Assembly (NCBI GenBank): GCA_012519415.1
Contig: JAAYQG010000007.1
Span: forward strand, 1 to 32,253
Reading direction: 5' to 3'
Length of the DNA stretch: 32,253 nucleotides
Origin: Treponema sp.
Lineage (GTDB): Bacteria > Spirochaetota > Spirochaetia > Treponematales > Treponemataceae
Shown here: positions 7,159-15,453 of the stretch, piece by piece
Numbering within the stretch: position 1 is the stretch's first letter
How the letters are laid out: every line of letters begins with the position of its first letter
Program-made: the position numbers and the translations under genes
The notes under the pieces: model-generated
Told to the model about the DNA's origin: nothing
Database searches by the model: none
Seen by the model: only the letters and a program-made list of their open reading frames with translations

Positions 7159-7542
7159 ATGCACAAGGGAAAATTGGTATTATTTGTTGCATTGCTTGGT
7201 ATTACATTAATGGTCGCAAGCTGCGGTGGTGGTGGCGGAGGCGGCGGTTCTGCACCAGCCCCTTCTGATAAATATGCCGGAACTTTTACAGGTGATTTTT
7301 CTGGCACATGGGAAATGTCTGTAGATTCAGCAGGGAACATTACAGGCACTTTTAAAGAAGATGGCTTTGGTGATATGCCTGCTACTGGAAAATTAACTAA
7401 TGGAAACATTACTGGCCAGATGGTGGGTGGTGGTGTTGAGATAGATTTTACAGGAACTGTTGATTCTTCAGGCAAAGTCAACGGAACATGGAATAATGTT
7501 ACAATTGGTAAAAGTGGTACGTTTACCGGAAGCAAAAAATAA
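7159..7542 (+). CDS. Small Gly-rich lipoprotein of unknown function
   Basis: 127 aa; ATG preceded by GGGAG with 6-nt spacing. Residues 1-22 form a signal peptide ending in the lipobox VASC, so the Cys is lipidated and the protein membrane-anchored, probably on the periplasmic face or outer surface. Eight consecutive glycines follow the Cys as a flexible tether, then APAPSDK. The rest is a repeated beta-strand pattern (TFTGDFSGTWEMSVD, NITGTFKEDGFG, KLTNGNITGQMVGGG, DFTGTVDSSGKVNGTWNNV, SGTFTGSKK). It resembles the antiparallel beta sheets of small bacterial lipoproteins with G-T-W/G-T-F turns. I do not recognise a named family. A hairpin terminator follows at 7557-7602. It appears monocistronic. 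Confidence 0.8.
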   Translation: MHKGKLVLFVALLGITLMVASCGGGGGGGGSAPAPSDKYAGTFTGDFSGTWEMSVDSAGNITGTFKEDGFGDMPATGKLTNGNITGQMVGGGVEIDFTGTVDSSGKVNGTWNNVTIGKSGTFTGSKK

Positions 7543-7556
7543 AATCTAATCAAAGA

Positions 7557-7602
7557 GAGCATATGATATGAAGTTCCGCATAACATATGCTCCTGCTTTT
7601 TA
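7557..7602 (+). terminator. Rho-independent-like terminator after the lipoprotein gene
   Basis: GAGCATATG (7557-7565) pairs with CATATGCTC (7584-7592), 9-bp stem and 18-nt loop, followed by CTGCTTTTTAG. It starts 14 nt after the stop codon. The T run is short, so strength is uncertain. Confidence 0.5.
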
Positions 7603-7711
7603 GCTGTTTGTCGAACATATAAAAATAGAATAACCTATCCAAAAAAATACTGCACGGCGCAGAGAATCAAGTCAAATTATTTTTATTTCCTCATTTGAAA
7701 AGAAGTAAATC

Positions 7712-7738
7712 TTAATATTTTTTTTGCAGTTCCGATAA
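7712..7738 (+). promoter_or_regulatory. Possible sigma-28 (FliA-type) promoter for the rod operon
   Basis: TTAA (7712-7715), 15 nt, then TCCGATAA (7731-7738), against the enterobacterial FliA consensus TAAA-N15-GCCGATAA. The match is 3/4 and 7/8. It lies about 140 bp before flgF. FliA consensus use in treponemes is assumed, not shown here. Confidence 0.3.
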
Positions 7739-7878
7739 TCTTATTGTAGCGCATTATTCATGTTGAGCTGTGCATGATTCAGTGAACGGAAACTGCGTTT
7801 TAATTCCAAAGCATTTGAGTTTTTGGGGAATCTTTTTTAGAAGCTGATGTTTCTTTGTTTATTGTGGAGGCCTTTTTT

Positions 7879-8673
7879 ATGGTACAAGGTTGGTACACCG
7901 GTGCAAGCGGTATGATTGCACAACAGAACCGCTTGGATGCAATTTCAAACAATCTTGCAAATGTAGACACGACAGGCTACAAACGCGATGTTGCAGTCAA
8001 TAAAAACTTTTCTGAATTATTGCTCCGCAGAATGCGCGACAACGGTGAATATACTTTCTGGGGTGGTTCCGCAGATGTTGCTCCGATAGTGGGTAAAGTT
8101 GGTCTTGGTGTTGAAACTAATGAACTTTACACAGTTTTTGAGCAAGGTTCATTTAAAAACACAGGTGCTGCTACGGATATTGCGCTTGCAGGTGAAGGCT
8201 TTTTTGCCGTTCAGACACCAGCAGGCGAACGATACACACGAGCAGGAAATTTCCTAATTGGCAAAGAAGGCATTCTTGAAACAAAAGAAGGTTATCCTGT
8301 TCTTGGCGAAAACGGTATAATTCGTTTGCAGGACAAGCATTTTAAAGTGAATGACGATGGAATTATTACTGTAGATGGAGACAGGACTATTGACCGCCTC
8401 AAACTTGTCCGTTTTGAGAATGAGCGTTATCTAAAAAAACAAGGCGAAAATCTTTGGGTAGATAACAATATTTCCGGCAAAGCTTATATTGCGGAAGGAA
8501 ATGAACGTCCTGCATTATTGCAAGAATATGTAGAAACTTCAAATGTTAATGTTGTCAATGAAATGGTTCAGATGATTGAAGTGAACCGTGCTTATGAAGC
8601 AAATCAAAAGACAATTCAAACTGAAGATACAATGATGTCAACGTTGTGGTCAAAAGTTGCAGTTTTACGCTAA
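7879..8673 (+). CDS. flgF: Flagellar basal-body rod protein FlgF
   Basis: 264 aa from the ATG at 7879, preceded by GGAGG (7866-7870); an in-frame TTG at 7855 lacks a ribosome site. A component of the proximal/distal rod that carries torque through the periplasm; in spirochaetes it sits at the base of the periplasmic filaments. The N-terminus GWYTGASGMIAQQNRLDAISNNLANVDTTGYKR is the rod/hook family signature (SNNLANxxTxGYKR). The middle contains the conserved GEGFFAVQTPAGERYTRAGNF. The C-terminus ENVNVVNEMVQMIEVNRAYEANQK-type segment (VNVVNEMVQMIEVNRAYE) is the paired coiled-coil helix. First gene of flgF-flgG-flgJ, 31 bp before flgG. Confidence 0.93.
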   Translation: MVQGWYTGASGMIAQQNRLDAISNNLANVDTTGYKRDVAVNKNFSELLLRRMRDNGEYTFWGGSADVAPIVGKVGLGVETNELYTVFEQGSFKNTGAATDIALAGEGFFAVQTPAGERYTRAGNFLIGKEGILETKEGYPVLGENGIIRLQDKHFKVNDDGIITVDGDRTIDRLKLVRFENERYLKKQGENLWVDNNISGKAYIAEGNERPALLQEYVETSNVNVVNEMVQMIEVNRAYEANQKTIQTEDTMMSTLWSKVAVLR

Positions 8674-8704
8674 AAGTCGTTAAAGGAAAAGGGAGAATAA
8701 TTTT

Positions 8705-9499
8705 ATGGTAAGAAGCTTATGGACAGCTGCAACCGGAATGAACGGTCAGCAGGCTAACATTGATACGATTTCTAACAACTTGTCAAATGTAAACACAAGT
8801 GGATTCAAAAAACAGCGAGTTGAGTTTGAAGATTTGATTTATCAGAACGTAAAAGCAGCTGGAACTCCTGCAACAGAAGATACAGTAACTCCTGTCGGCA
8901 TTCAAATGGGAAGCGGTGTTAAAGTTGCCGCTACACAACGTATGTTTGACCAAGGTGCATTGCAGAGCACATTGAACTCAACAGATTTAGCGATTGAAGG
9001 CGAGGGATTCTTTAGAGTTCAGCAGTATGATGGCAGTTACGCATATACAAGAGACGGTTCTTTTAAAATTGATTCAAACGGTCAGCTTGTTACATCGAAT
9101 GGTCTACGTGTAATGCCGGAAGTTATTATGCCGGAAGGTTTTAGACTTGAAACATTAGCAATAAGCCGTGACGGTAGAATTACTGTAAAAGTTGCTGGTG
9201 CGGATGATCCTGTAGATGTTGCACAAATTGAACTTTACAGATTTCCAAATCCGGTTGGACTTGCTGCTGATGGCGACAATCTTTTTAAGGTAACTAATGC
9301 TTCGGGAGATCCTATTGCAAATAGACCGGGATTTGAAGGCATGGGCGAAACTCATCATAAATTTCTTGAAATGTCAAACGTTTCAGCCGTAAACGAAATG
9401 GTTCAAATGATTGTTGCCCAACGTGCGTATGAGTTCAGCTCAAAGGCAATTCAGACGAGCGACACAATGCTTTCAACTGCTACAAATCTTAAAAGATAG
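8705..9499 (+). CDS. flgG: Flagellar distal rod protein FlgG
   Basis: 264 aa. FlgG polymerises into the distal rod between the FlgF-containing proximal rod and the hook. N-terminus MVRSLWTAATGMNGQQANIDTISNNLSNVNTSGFKK is typical of FlgG (starting LWTAATGM rather than the YTGASGM of FlgF). The central GEGFFRVQQYDGSYAYTRDGSF and the C-terminal SNVSAVNEMVQMIVAQRAYE helix complete the family pattern. A GGAAAAGGGAG ribosome site precedes the ATG. A repeat copy (9518-9551) lies between it and the next gene. Confidence 0.95.
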   Translation: MVRSLWTAATGMNGQQANIDTISNNLSNVNTSGFKKQRVEFEDLIYQNVKAAGTPATEDTVTPVGIQMGSGVKVAATQRMFDQGALQSTLNSTDLAIEGEGFFRVQQYDGSYAYTRDGSFKIDSNGQLVTSNGLRVMPEVIMPEGFRLETLAISRDGRITVKVAGADDPVDVAQIELYRFPNPVGLAADGDNLFKVTNASGDPIANRPGFEGMGETHHKFLEMSNVSAVNEMVQMIVAQRAYEFSSKAIQTSDTMLSTATNLKR

Positions 9500-9517
9500 C
9501 AGTAAATATGTGGTAAA

Positions 9518-9551
9518 AAAGTTTTGATTTACAAAGTTTGCGTTGCAAACT
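9518..9551 (+). repeat. Double-hairpin repeat, partial copy between flgG and flgJ
   Basis: The sequence AAAGTTTTGATTTACAAAG, continuing to GCGTTGCAAACT, matches 7027-7060 with two changes. It keeps the AGTTTGC/GCAAACT hairpin but lacks the partner of the upstream 13-bp stem and the T tract. It lies 19 bp after the flgG stop and may attenuate or stabilise the operon mRNA. Confidence 0.55.
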
Positions 9552-9577
9552 ATCATTGATTAGGATAGGAAAAATAA

Positions 9578-10150
9578 ATGGCATCAGCTTTAGATATTGC
9601 ATCTTTTCAGAATTTTAATTCAAATCAAGTAAAAGTTCCTATTGGTGGAGTTGGCGGAACGTCTGCGTCAAATGCTGCTAAAATGCAGCAGGAAATTAGC
9701 AAATTTCAATCTTTGATTGACGGAATTCAAGCCGGAATGAATAATTCTGAAAGTAAAAGCACTCTTTCATCAAGTCAAATTATAGAAGACGGTCGCATTA
9801 ATGGAGATTATACATCTTCTTTAGCCGGTGCTTTTAATAATATTGCTGATAAAGCAGCTCTTCCTTCTGGTGCAGCTGCAAATGCTGCCGGTGCACATGG
9901 ATATTCACCTGATATAAAAATCGACAAGACAAGCAAGCTCTATCAACAATCGCTTGAGCTTGAATCATATTTTGTAAAGATTATGCTCTCTTCAATGCGA
10001 AACACAGTTACAAAAACAAATCTTAGCGGCAAGCAGAATGAATATGCTCAGAATATGTATGAAGATATGCTATATGATGAACTATCAACTACAATTACAA
10101 AATCTGCCGGTTTTGGTCTTGCCGACCAGATTTATATTCAGCTTTCATAA
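9578..10150 (+). CDS. flgJ: FlgJ-like flagellar rod-binding protein (no muramidase domain)
   Basis: 190 aa, preceded by AGGATAGGA. The C-terminal half matches the rod-binding domain of FlgJ (PF10135 type): QQSLELESYFVKIMLSSMRNTV, then NEYAQNMYEDMLYDELSTTITKSAGFGLADQIY. In enterobacteria this domain caps the growing rod. The C-terminal glucosaminidase domain of enterobacterial FlgJ is absent, as is usual in spirochaetes, so another hydrolase must open the peptidoglycan. Residues 1-105 are Ala/Ser/Asn/Gly-rich and probably flexible. Last gene of the rod operon; its terminator (10208-10240) is inside the convergent CPBP gene, whose stop lies only 2 nt away. Confidence 0.88.
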   Translation: MASALDIASFQNFNSNQVKVPIGGVGGTSASNAAKMQQEISKFQSLIDGIQAGMNNSESKSTLSSSQIIEDGRINGDYTSSLAGAFNNIADKAALPSGAAANAAGAHGYSPDIKIDKTSKLYQQSLELESYFVKIMLSSMRNTVTKTNLSGKQNEYAQNMYEDMLYDELSTTITKSAGFGLADQIYIQLS

Positions 10151-10152
10151 GC

Positions 10153-10881
10153 TCAGTTGAAAAATATATACAATGCAAAAATGAGGCAGTTATAAAAACA
10201 GTGAATAAGACAGACACTTACCACAGTGTCTGTCTTTTTTATGTTCCATCTGAGAAGTGCGCCGGAAATAAAAGCATGAAAAACTGCAAATATGCCTAAA
10301 TATCGGTGTGCTAATGCAAAAAGCAAAATTGATAAAATTTCACCGACAGCAATAAAAAATTTTCTAGCTGCAATGTTTTTATTATGAAATATTCCGATTG
10401 AAAAATATTTAAATGTTTTTGGTAAATAATATCTGTAAAGAATTTCTTCTGTACATGCAAAAACACAAGTAATCAGAAAAAAAACAATCCATTCAAATAT
10501 CGTTTTTTGTGGAATAGTAAAATCGTTCGGAGTTTCAAAAAAGCTTATAATAAATCCGCTTGCAAAAATGAGAAAAAAAGTTAATAAACTCGATTTATAT
10601 TGTTTTACGCATTTTCTAAATTTAATCTGAAACTTTATGCTTGAAAAAACAAAAAAGTGTTTGATTCCCGTTGTACTGAAAGTTGAATTTCCATGATTTT
10701 GAGTGTAAACAGCAAAAATACCGACAGAACTCCAAAGAAAAGCAAGCAAAACAGGAACAATGGAATATTCAGGAAAGATGTTTGCTTCGCTACTTGTTTG
10801 GCTAAGTATAGGCGGCATAAAACAATAGAAAAAAATCGCAAAAAATAGTAGAAAATGTAAAATAAATGACTGCTTTTTCAT
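10153..10881 (-). CDS. CPBP-family intramembrane metalloprotease (CAAX-protease/Abi homologue)
   Basis: 242 aa, strongly hydrophobic with about six or seven membrane segments. Motif 1 is EEILYR with E145, E146 and R150; motif 2 is FALAH with His192; a further His202 (FHAFISG) and Asn/His near 227 (LIHCFYN) complete the usual glutamate-histidine metal site. The family includes Rce1-type prenyl proteases and bacteriocin self-immunity proteins; the substrate here is unknown. The ATG at 10881 has only a weak AGAA before it. Codons 216-223 (KKTDTVVS region) double as the perfect stem of the flagellar operon terminator on the opposite strand. Confidence 0.8.
   Translation of the reverse strand: MKKQSFILHFLLFFAIFFYCFMPPILSQTSSEANIFPEYSIVPVLLAFLWSSVGIFAVYTQNHGNSTFSTTGIKHFFVFSSIKFQIKFRKCVKQYKSSLLTFFLIFASGFIISFFETPNDFTIPQKTIFEWIVFFLITCVFACTEEILYRYYLPKTFKYFSIGIFHNKNIAARKFFIAVGEILSILLFALAHRYLGIFAVFHAFISGALLRWNIKKTDTVVSVCLIHCFYNCLIFALYIFFN
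10208..10240 (+). terminator. Strong rho-independent terminator of the flagellar rod operon
   Basis: AGACAGACACT (10208-10218) and AGTGTCTGTCT (10225-10235) form a perfect 11-bp stem with loop TACCAC, followed by further T residues to 10240. It lies 58 bp after the flgJ stop and wholly within the antisense coding sequence of the CPBP gene. Confidence 0.85.
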
Positions 10882-11008
10882 TAATTCTGTGTTATTATAA
10901 TTTGAAGATTTTGTAAAGATGTGGTTATTTTCATTATTTGTAAATAAAAATGAAAATGCAATATTTATGCAACTAAAATGAAGCTGTATAAATAAAGGTT
11001 ATGTTAAA

Positions 11009-12016
11009 ATGAAGCTAAAAACGATTTTAAACTTCTATACAACAGGTTTTGATTCGGGATTTACTTTTAAACAGATGCGATTAGTTCGAAAACTTGCAAA
11101 AATGGCACATATAGAAGATCCAACTACTCTTTTTTGGTCTGTGCCTGCTATAAATCGTGCTATTGCTATAGTTGTTCAAATTGCAAACAATGTCGGTTCA
11201 ATTAATAATTCTCATACAGCAGAATTATTGAATAAGTTTTATGCATATCGAAGCAAAATAGAATTAGATCCACCTTTGAAGACAGGATTAAGAAATACCG
11301 CATTTATTCGTCCCGGACAAAGATTCAAAATTGTTCTTCCATCTAACGGCATTTTTTATTCAGTTGTGTTAAATAATGATTCACTTATTACTGTAACTTA
11401 TCCTGAACCTGCAAAACCTCAGTATAGATGTTATGATTGGCGCAAAAAGAGAATAGCTGTGTATTTTTGGCGAAAAAATGATGCAGGTTATGTTTTTGAT
11501 ACTGAAGTTCATGGTGTAGGTCATTATCGTGGCAGACCTGTCTTGTTTTTACAACAAACAACCAATCTTCAACGTTCTCAAAAACGCCGTAGCATTCGCT
11601 GTCCATGTTCAATTATGGCAGATTTATATTTGTTGACCGATGCTCGCACAAAAAACATAAATTCTTTTGAACTTGAGCAAGGCATAAAATGTCTTATTGA
11701 AGATTTATCTGAAGATGGTGCTCTTATTAGAATTGGTGGAAAAGGTCAAGAAGGTATGTCTGTTAAGCTTCAATTTAAGCTTGGGGACAAGACTATTGTG
11801 ATGAGCGGAATTGTTAAAAGCGTTGAATTTAATCAAAAAACTAACCAATCTCGTCTTCATTTTCAAGCTTCCGGTGTAGATGAACTGATGCGTCAAACAA
11901 TATCTATGTATGTTTATTCAATTCTTCCGGAAGAACAAAAAGAAAATTTTGATTCGATTTCTTTGTTTGACGATGAGAAAAAAGTTCAATCGGATTCTGA
12001 TTTGGAAGAGTTATGA
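11009..12016 (+). CDS. PilZ-domain c-di-GMP-binding protein
   Basis: 335 aa. The N-terminal 100 residues are helical (FKQMRLVRKLAKMAHIEDP), then a PilZN/YcgR-N-like beta domain (about 105-180). The PilZ domain begins at about 189: R189-S-Q-K-R193-R-S-I-R197 gives the RxxxR motif, and D232-L-S234-E-D-G237 gives DxSxxG, together the c-di-GMP contact residues. This suggests an intact receptor. In other motile bacteria such YcgR-type proteins brake or steer the flagellar motor; its place just after the rod operon fits, but regulation of motility is inference. The C-terminus is acidic. It is transcribed divergently from the CPBP gene; the ATG has AAAGG about 10 nt upstream. Confidence 0.85.
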   Translation: MKLKTILNFYTTGFDSGFTFKQMRLVRKLAKMAHIEDPTTLFWSVPAINRAIAIVVQIANNVGSINNSHTAELLNKFYAYRSKIELDPPLKTGLRNTAFIRPGQRFKIVLPSNGIFYSVVLNNDSLITVTYPEPAKPQYRCYDWRKKRIAVYFWRKNDAGYVFDTEVHGVGHYRGRPVLFLQQTTNLQRSQKRRSIRCPCSIMADLYLLTDARTKNINSFELEQGIKCLIEDLSEDGALIRIGGKGQEGMSVKLQFKLGDKTIVMSGIVKSVEFNQKTNQSRLHFQASGVDELMRQTISMYVYSILPEEQKENFDSISLFDDEKKVQSDSDLEEL

Positions 12017-12042
12017 TACGGGAATGTTTCGTAATTTGATTT

Positions 12043-12101
12043 AATCTAAAGTTTGGAGATTGAGCTGGCGAAAATTGTAGGCTTTATTTTAAACTTAGAT
12101 T
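12043..12101 (+). repeat. Possible stem-loop repeat copy G (divergent)
   Basis: AATCTAAAGTTT (12043-12054) pairs with AAACTTAGATT (12091-12101) except for one bulged A. The enclosed sequence starts GGAGATTGAGCTGGCG, matching the family centre's GGGATTGAGCT and its TGGCGAA end as if internally deleted. It lies in the 224-bp gap between the PilZ gene and ileS, which otherwise shows no gene. Confidence 0.35.
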
Positions 12102-12240
12102 GAAAATCTTGAATTTTATGTTAATTAAAAAAACTAAATTAAAATTATTACATCTTTCATTCTCCTATGGAATAAATTGTATGTTTATGTCATACTCAAA
12201 CAAGTGAAAGCATTTTTTTGCTTTTTTTTGGAGGAATATT

Positions 12241-15200
12241 TTGTACGAATCAGTCGATCCTAAGGTCAGTTTTCCTGAACAAGAAGAAAAAATCCTTAAA
12301 TTTTGGGAAAAAAATGATATTTTCAAAAAATCAATTTTACAGAGAGAAGGTTCTCCTGAGTATGTTTTTTATGATGGCCCTCCTTTTGCAACAGGTTTGC
12401 CTCATTTTGGTCATTTTTTGCCAAGCACAATAAAAGATATTATTCCCCGATACCAAACGATGAAAGGCAAAAAAGTAGAACGTCGTTTTGGCTGGGACTG
12501 TCATGGTCTGCCTGTTGAAAATCTTATAGAAAAAGATCTCGGTCTTAATTCAAAAACAGACATTGAAAAATACGGTGTAGATAACTTCAATGAAGCATGT
12601 CGTTCAAGTGTTCTTCGCTATACAAAAGAATGGCAAGAAACTATTACTCGTCTTGGACGCTGGGTTGATTTTGAAAATGATTACAAAACGATGAATCCTG
12701 ATTATATGGAATCAATATGGTGGGTTTTTAAAAGCTTGTGGGATAAGGGGCTTATTTATGAAGGGCATTATATTTTGCCGACCTGTCCGCGTTGTGCAAC
12801 TCCGCTTTCAAACCATGAACTTGCACAAGGTGGCTATAAAGATGTTCACGACCCTGCAATTACGGTTCGTTTTAAGATAACTGAAGCAGGACCTGCATCG
12901 AAAGACTCTGATATGGCAAACGGTTGTACATATCTTCTTGCATGGACAACAACTCCATGGACATTGCCGTCGAATCTTGGTCTTGCAATGGGACCGGATA
13001 TTGATTATGTAAAAGTTCACGATGGTGATGAATATTATATTCTTGCGGAAGCTCGCCTTAGTTCATATTATAAAAAGCCTGAAGAATGTGAAATTATCTG
13101 GAAAAAGAAAGGTTCTGAACTTATTGATACACGATATGAGCCGCTTTTTCCATATTTTGCGAATTTATATAATTCAAATAATGGTAAAGATGGAACTGAA
13201 CCTCATAATGGTGCATTTCGTGTATTAAATGCAGATTTTGTTTCTACAGAAGACGGAACAGGTATTGTTCATACAGCACCGGGCTTTGGCGAAGACGATA
13301 ATAAAATTTTTAAAGGAACCGGCATTCCTATAGTTTGTCCTGTTGACAATGAATGCAAATTTACTGCTGAAGTTCCTGATTATCAGGGGCGGTTTGTAAA
13401 AGATTGTGATAAAGATATTATGGACCGTCTTAAAAATGAGGGAAAACTTGTAAAGAGAGATCAGATTCTTCACGCTTATCCATTTTGTTGGCGATGTTCA
13501 AGTCCGCTTATTTACCGCGCTGTAGGTAGCTGGTTCGTTCGAGTTGAAAAAATCCGAGATGAAATTGTTGCTGTAAACCAAGAAATTAAATGGCAGCCTG
13601 AACATTTGAAAAACGGACGTTTTGGCAAATGGCTAGAAGGAGCTAGAGATTGGGCAATCAGCCGAAATCGTTATTGGGGAAATCCGATTCCTGTTTGGAA
13701 ATGTGCTGATTGCGGTGAGGCAATCTGTGTCGGAAGTAGAGAAGAACTTGAAAAATTTTCAGGAATTTATCCGGAAGATTTACATAAGCATTTTGTTGAT
13801 AAAATTACAATTCCGTGCAAATGTGGTGGAACAATGAAACGCATTCCAGAAGTTCTTGATTGCTGGTTTGAGTCAGGTTCAATGCCATATGCACAGAATC
13901 ATTATCCGTTTGAAAATAAAGATTATTTTGAGGAACATTTTCCTGCCGATTTTATTTCGGAGGGATTAGACCAAACGCGCGGCTGGTTCTATACGTTGAC
14001 AGTTCTTGCAGCAGCTCTTTTTAACAAACCTGCATTTAAAAATGTAATTGTGAGTGGGCTTGTTCTCGCTGCTGACGGTAAAAAAATGTCAAAAAGTTAT
14101 AGAAACTATACAGATCCAGCTCTTGTTATCAAGCAGTTTGGTGCAGATGCACTTCGTCTTTTCCTTATGCACAGTACTGCTGTAAAAGCTGATGACTTAA
14201 AATATAGTGATGACGGAGTTCGTGATGTTCTTAAAGGCATTTTAATTCCTTTGTGGAGCAGTTATAGTTTCTTTATTACATATGCAAATATTGATAATAT
14301 TCAGTGTGATGGTAGATATTTTTCAGATGGCAAAACAATTTCTTTGCCTGACAATCCGCTAGATCGCTGGATTTTGTCTATAACGCAGAAAATGGTCAAA
14401 GACACAACGGAAGCAATGGATTCTTATGATTTAAGTCATGCAATTGATCCGATTGTTTTATTTATTGAACAGATGAACAACTGGTATATCCGCCGAAGTC
14501 GTCGCCGTTTTTGGAAAAGCGAAAATGATAACGATAAAAATGAAGCATACGAAACATTGTATGCTTCTTTGAAAACATTTGCTCTTATTGCGGCACCTGT
14601 AATTCCGTTTCTTACAGAAAGTATGTGGCAAAATCTTAGACTTGAAGAAGATCCGGTTTCTGTGCACTTAGCTGATTATCCCGTTTATAATGAATCAATA
14701 CGGGATACAACACTTGAATTCAAAATTGATACAGTTCAGCGAGCTGTATCAATGGGTAGAAGCCTTCGCTATCAGTACAACTTAAAGATTCGTCAGCCTC
14801 TTAAAAGTGTTGAGCTTGTAACCAGAGATATAGAAGAAAAAAAAGTTCTTCTTGAGATGGAAGATTCAATACGAGATGAGTTAAACGTAAAAAAAGTTGT
14901 TTTCCACGAAAAAGAATATGAGCTTGTTGAATATAAAGCCAAAGCAAACTTTCGAACACTTGGAAAAGAACTTGGTTCTCTTATGAAAGCTGCTTCTATA
15001 AAAATTGCTTCTCTTGATGCTGATGTAATTCAATCAATTATAGACGGTTCTATTATTTCTATTGATGTTGAAGGCAAAAACGTTGATTTGAATACTGATA
15101 AAATTATTGTTGAACGTATTGAAAAGGAAAATCTCAAAGTTATAAATGAAGGAACATTGACAGTTGCTCTTGATACTGAAATAACGGAAGAACTTAAGCT

Positions 15201-15453
15201 AGAAGGTTATGTGCGTGATTTTATTCGTGGTGTTCAGAATTTGCGTAAAGAAACAGGTCTTGAAGTTACAGACAGGATTGAGCTTACAGCCGGTGGAGCT
15301 GATATTCTTAAAAAAGCATTTGAAATGTTTGCTGATTTTATTGCTGCTGAAACTCTTGCAGTAAAAACTTTATGGGATGAAAACTGCAACGGAACGGAAA
15401 TTCAAACCGGCGAAGAAAACTGGAAAGTGGTGGTAAAACGTGTACAAATTTAA
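12241..15453 (+). CDS. ileS: Isoleucyl-tRNA synthetase, eukaryote-like (IleRS2) type
   Basis: 1070 aa from a TTG start with GGAGG just upstream (about 12230-12234). A class I synthetase charging tRNA-Ile. Residues 55-58 HFGH are the HIGH motif within PPFATGLPHFGHFL; KMSKS is at 615-619. The editing (CP1) domain includes the TTTPWTLPSN-type motif (AWTTTPWTLPSNLGLAMG) and GTGIVHTAPGFGEDD. The C-terminal extension after about 800 is the anticodon-binding and long IleRS2-type region. The sequence around HIGH (WDCHGLPVE) and the overall length match the eukaryote-like bacterial class, known to be naturally insensitive to mupirocin. Upstream is a T-rich stretch (a weak AAAGC/GCTTT hairpin plus T8) abutting the ribosome site. 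Confidence 0.95.
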   Translation: MYESVDPKVSFPEQEEKILKFWEKNDIFKKSILQREGSPEYVFYDGPPFATGLPHFGHFLPSTIKDIIPRYQTMKGKKVERRFGWDCHGLPVENLIEKDLGLNSKTDIEKYGVDNFNEACRSSVLRYTKEWQETITRLGRWVDFENDYKTMNPDYMESIWWVFKSLWDKGLIYEGHYILPTCPRCATPLSNHELAQGGYKDVHDPAITVRFKITEAGPASKDSDMANGCTYLLAWTTTPWTLPSNLGLAMGPDIDYVKVHDGDEYYILAEARLSSYYKKPEECEIIWKKKGSELIDTRYEPLFPYFANLYNSNNGKDGTEPHNGAFRVLNADFVSTEDGTGIVHTAPGFGEDDNKIFKGTGIPIVCPVDNECKFTAEVPDYQGRFVKDCDKDIMDRLKNEGKLVKRDQILHAYPFCWRCSSPLIYRAVGSWFVRVEKIRDEIVAVNQEIKWQPEHLKNGRFGKWLEGARDWAISRNRYWGNPIPVWKCADCGEAICVGSREELEKFSGIYPEDLHKHFVDKITIPCKCGGTMKRIPEVLDCWFESGSMPYAQNHYPFENKDYFEEHFPADFISEGLDQTRGWFYTLTVLAAALFNKPAFKNVIVSGLVLAADGKKMSKSYRNYTDPALVIKQFGADALRLFLMHSTAVKADDLKYSDDGVRDVLKGILIPLWSSYSFFITYANIDNIQCDGRYFSDGKTISLPDNPLDRWILSITQKMVKDTTEAMDSYDLSHAIDPIVLFIEQMNNWYIRRSRRRFWKSENDNDKNEAYETLYASLKTFALIAAPVIPFLTESMWQNLRLEEDPVSVHLADYPVYNESIRDTTLEFKIDTVQRAVSMGRSLRYQYNLKIRQPLKSVELVTRDIEEKKVLLEMEDSIRDELNVKKVVFHEKEYELVEYKAKANFRTLGKELGSLMKAASIKIASLDADVIQSIIDGSIISIDVEGKNVDLNTDKIIVERIEKENLKVINEGTLTVALDTEITEELKLEGYVRDFIRGVQNLRKETGLEVTDRIELTAGGADILKKAFEMFADFIAAETLAVKTLWDENCNGTEIQTGEENWKVVVKRVQI

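Larger units (their letters stand above)
7543..7878. other. 336-bp intergenic region before the flagellar rod operon
   Basis: No gene seen. It holds the lipoprotein terminator (7557-7602), a possible sigma-28 promoter (7712-7738), and the flgF ribosome site GGAGG (7866-7870). The remaining sequence is AT-rich without clear structure. Confidence 0.5.

Noticed and set aside
7222-7248. Phase-variable GGN tract in the lipoprotein
   Set aside because: The repeat unit is 3 nt and the codons differ, so slippage would change only the number of glycines, not the frame.
7068-7586. 172-aa minus-strand frame opposite the lipoprotein gene
   Set aside because: It is antisense to a clear lipoprotein gene with a ribosome site; its Pro-rich sequence follows from the Gly/Thr codons opposite, and it has no start signal.
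12196-12240. Attenuator or T-box before ileS
   Set aside because: Only a 5-bp AAAGC/GCTTT hairpin with T8 next to the ribosome site; no T-box sequence or specifier structure was seen.
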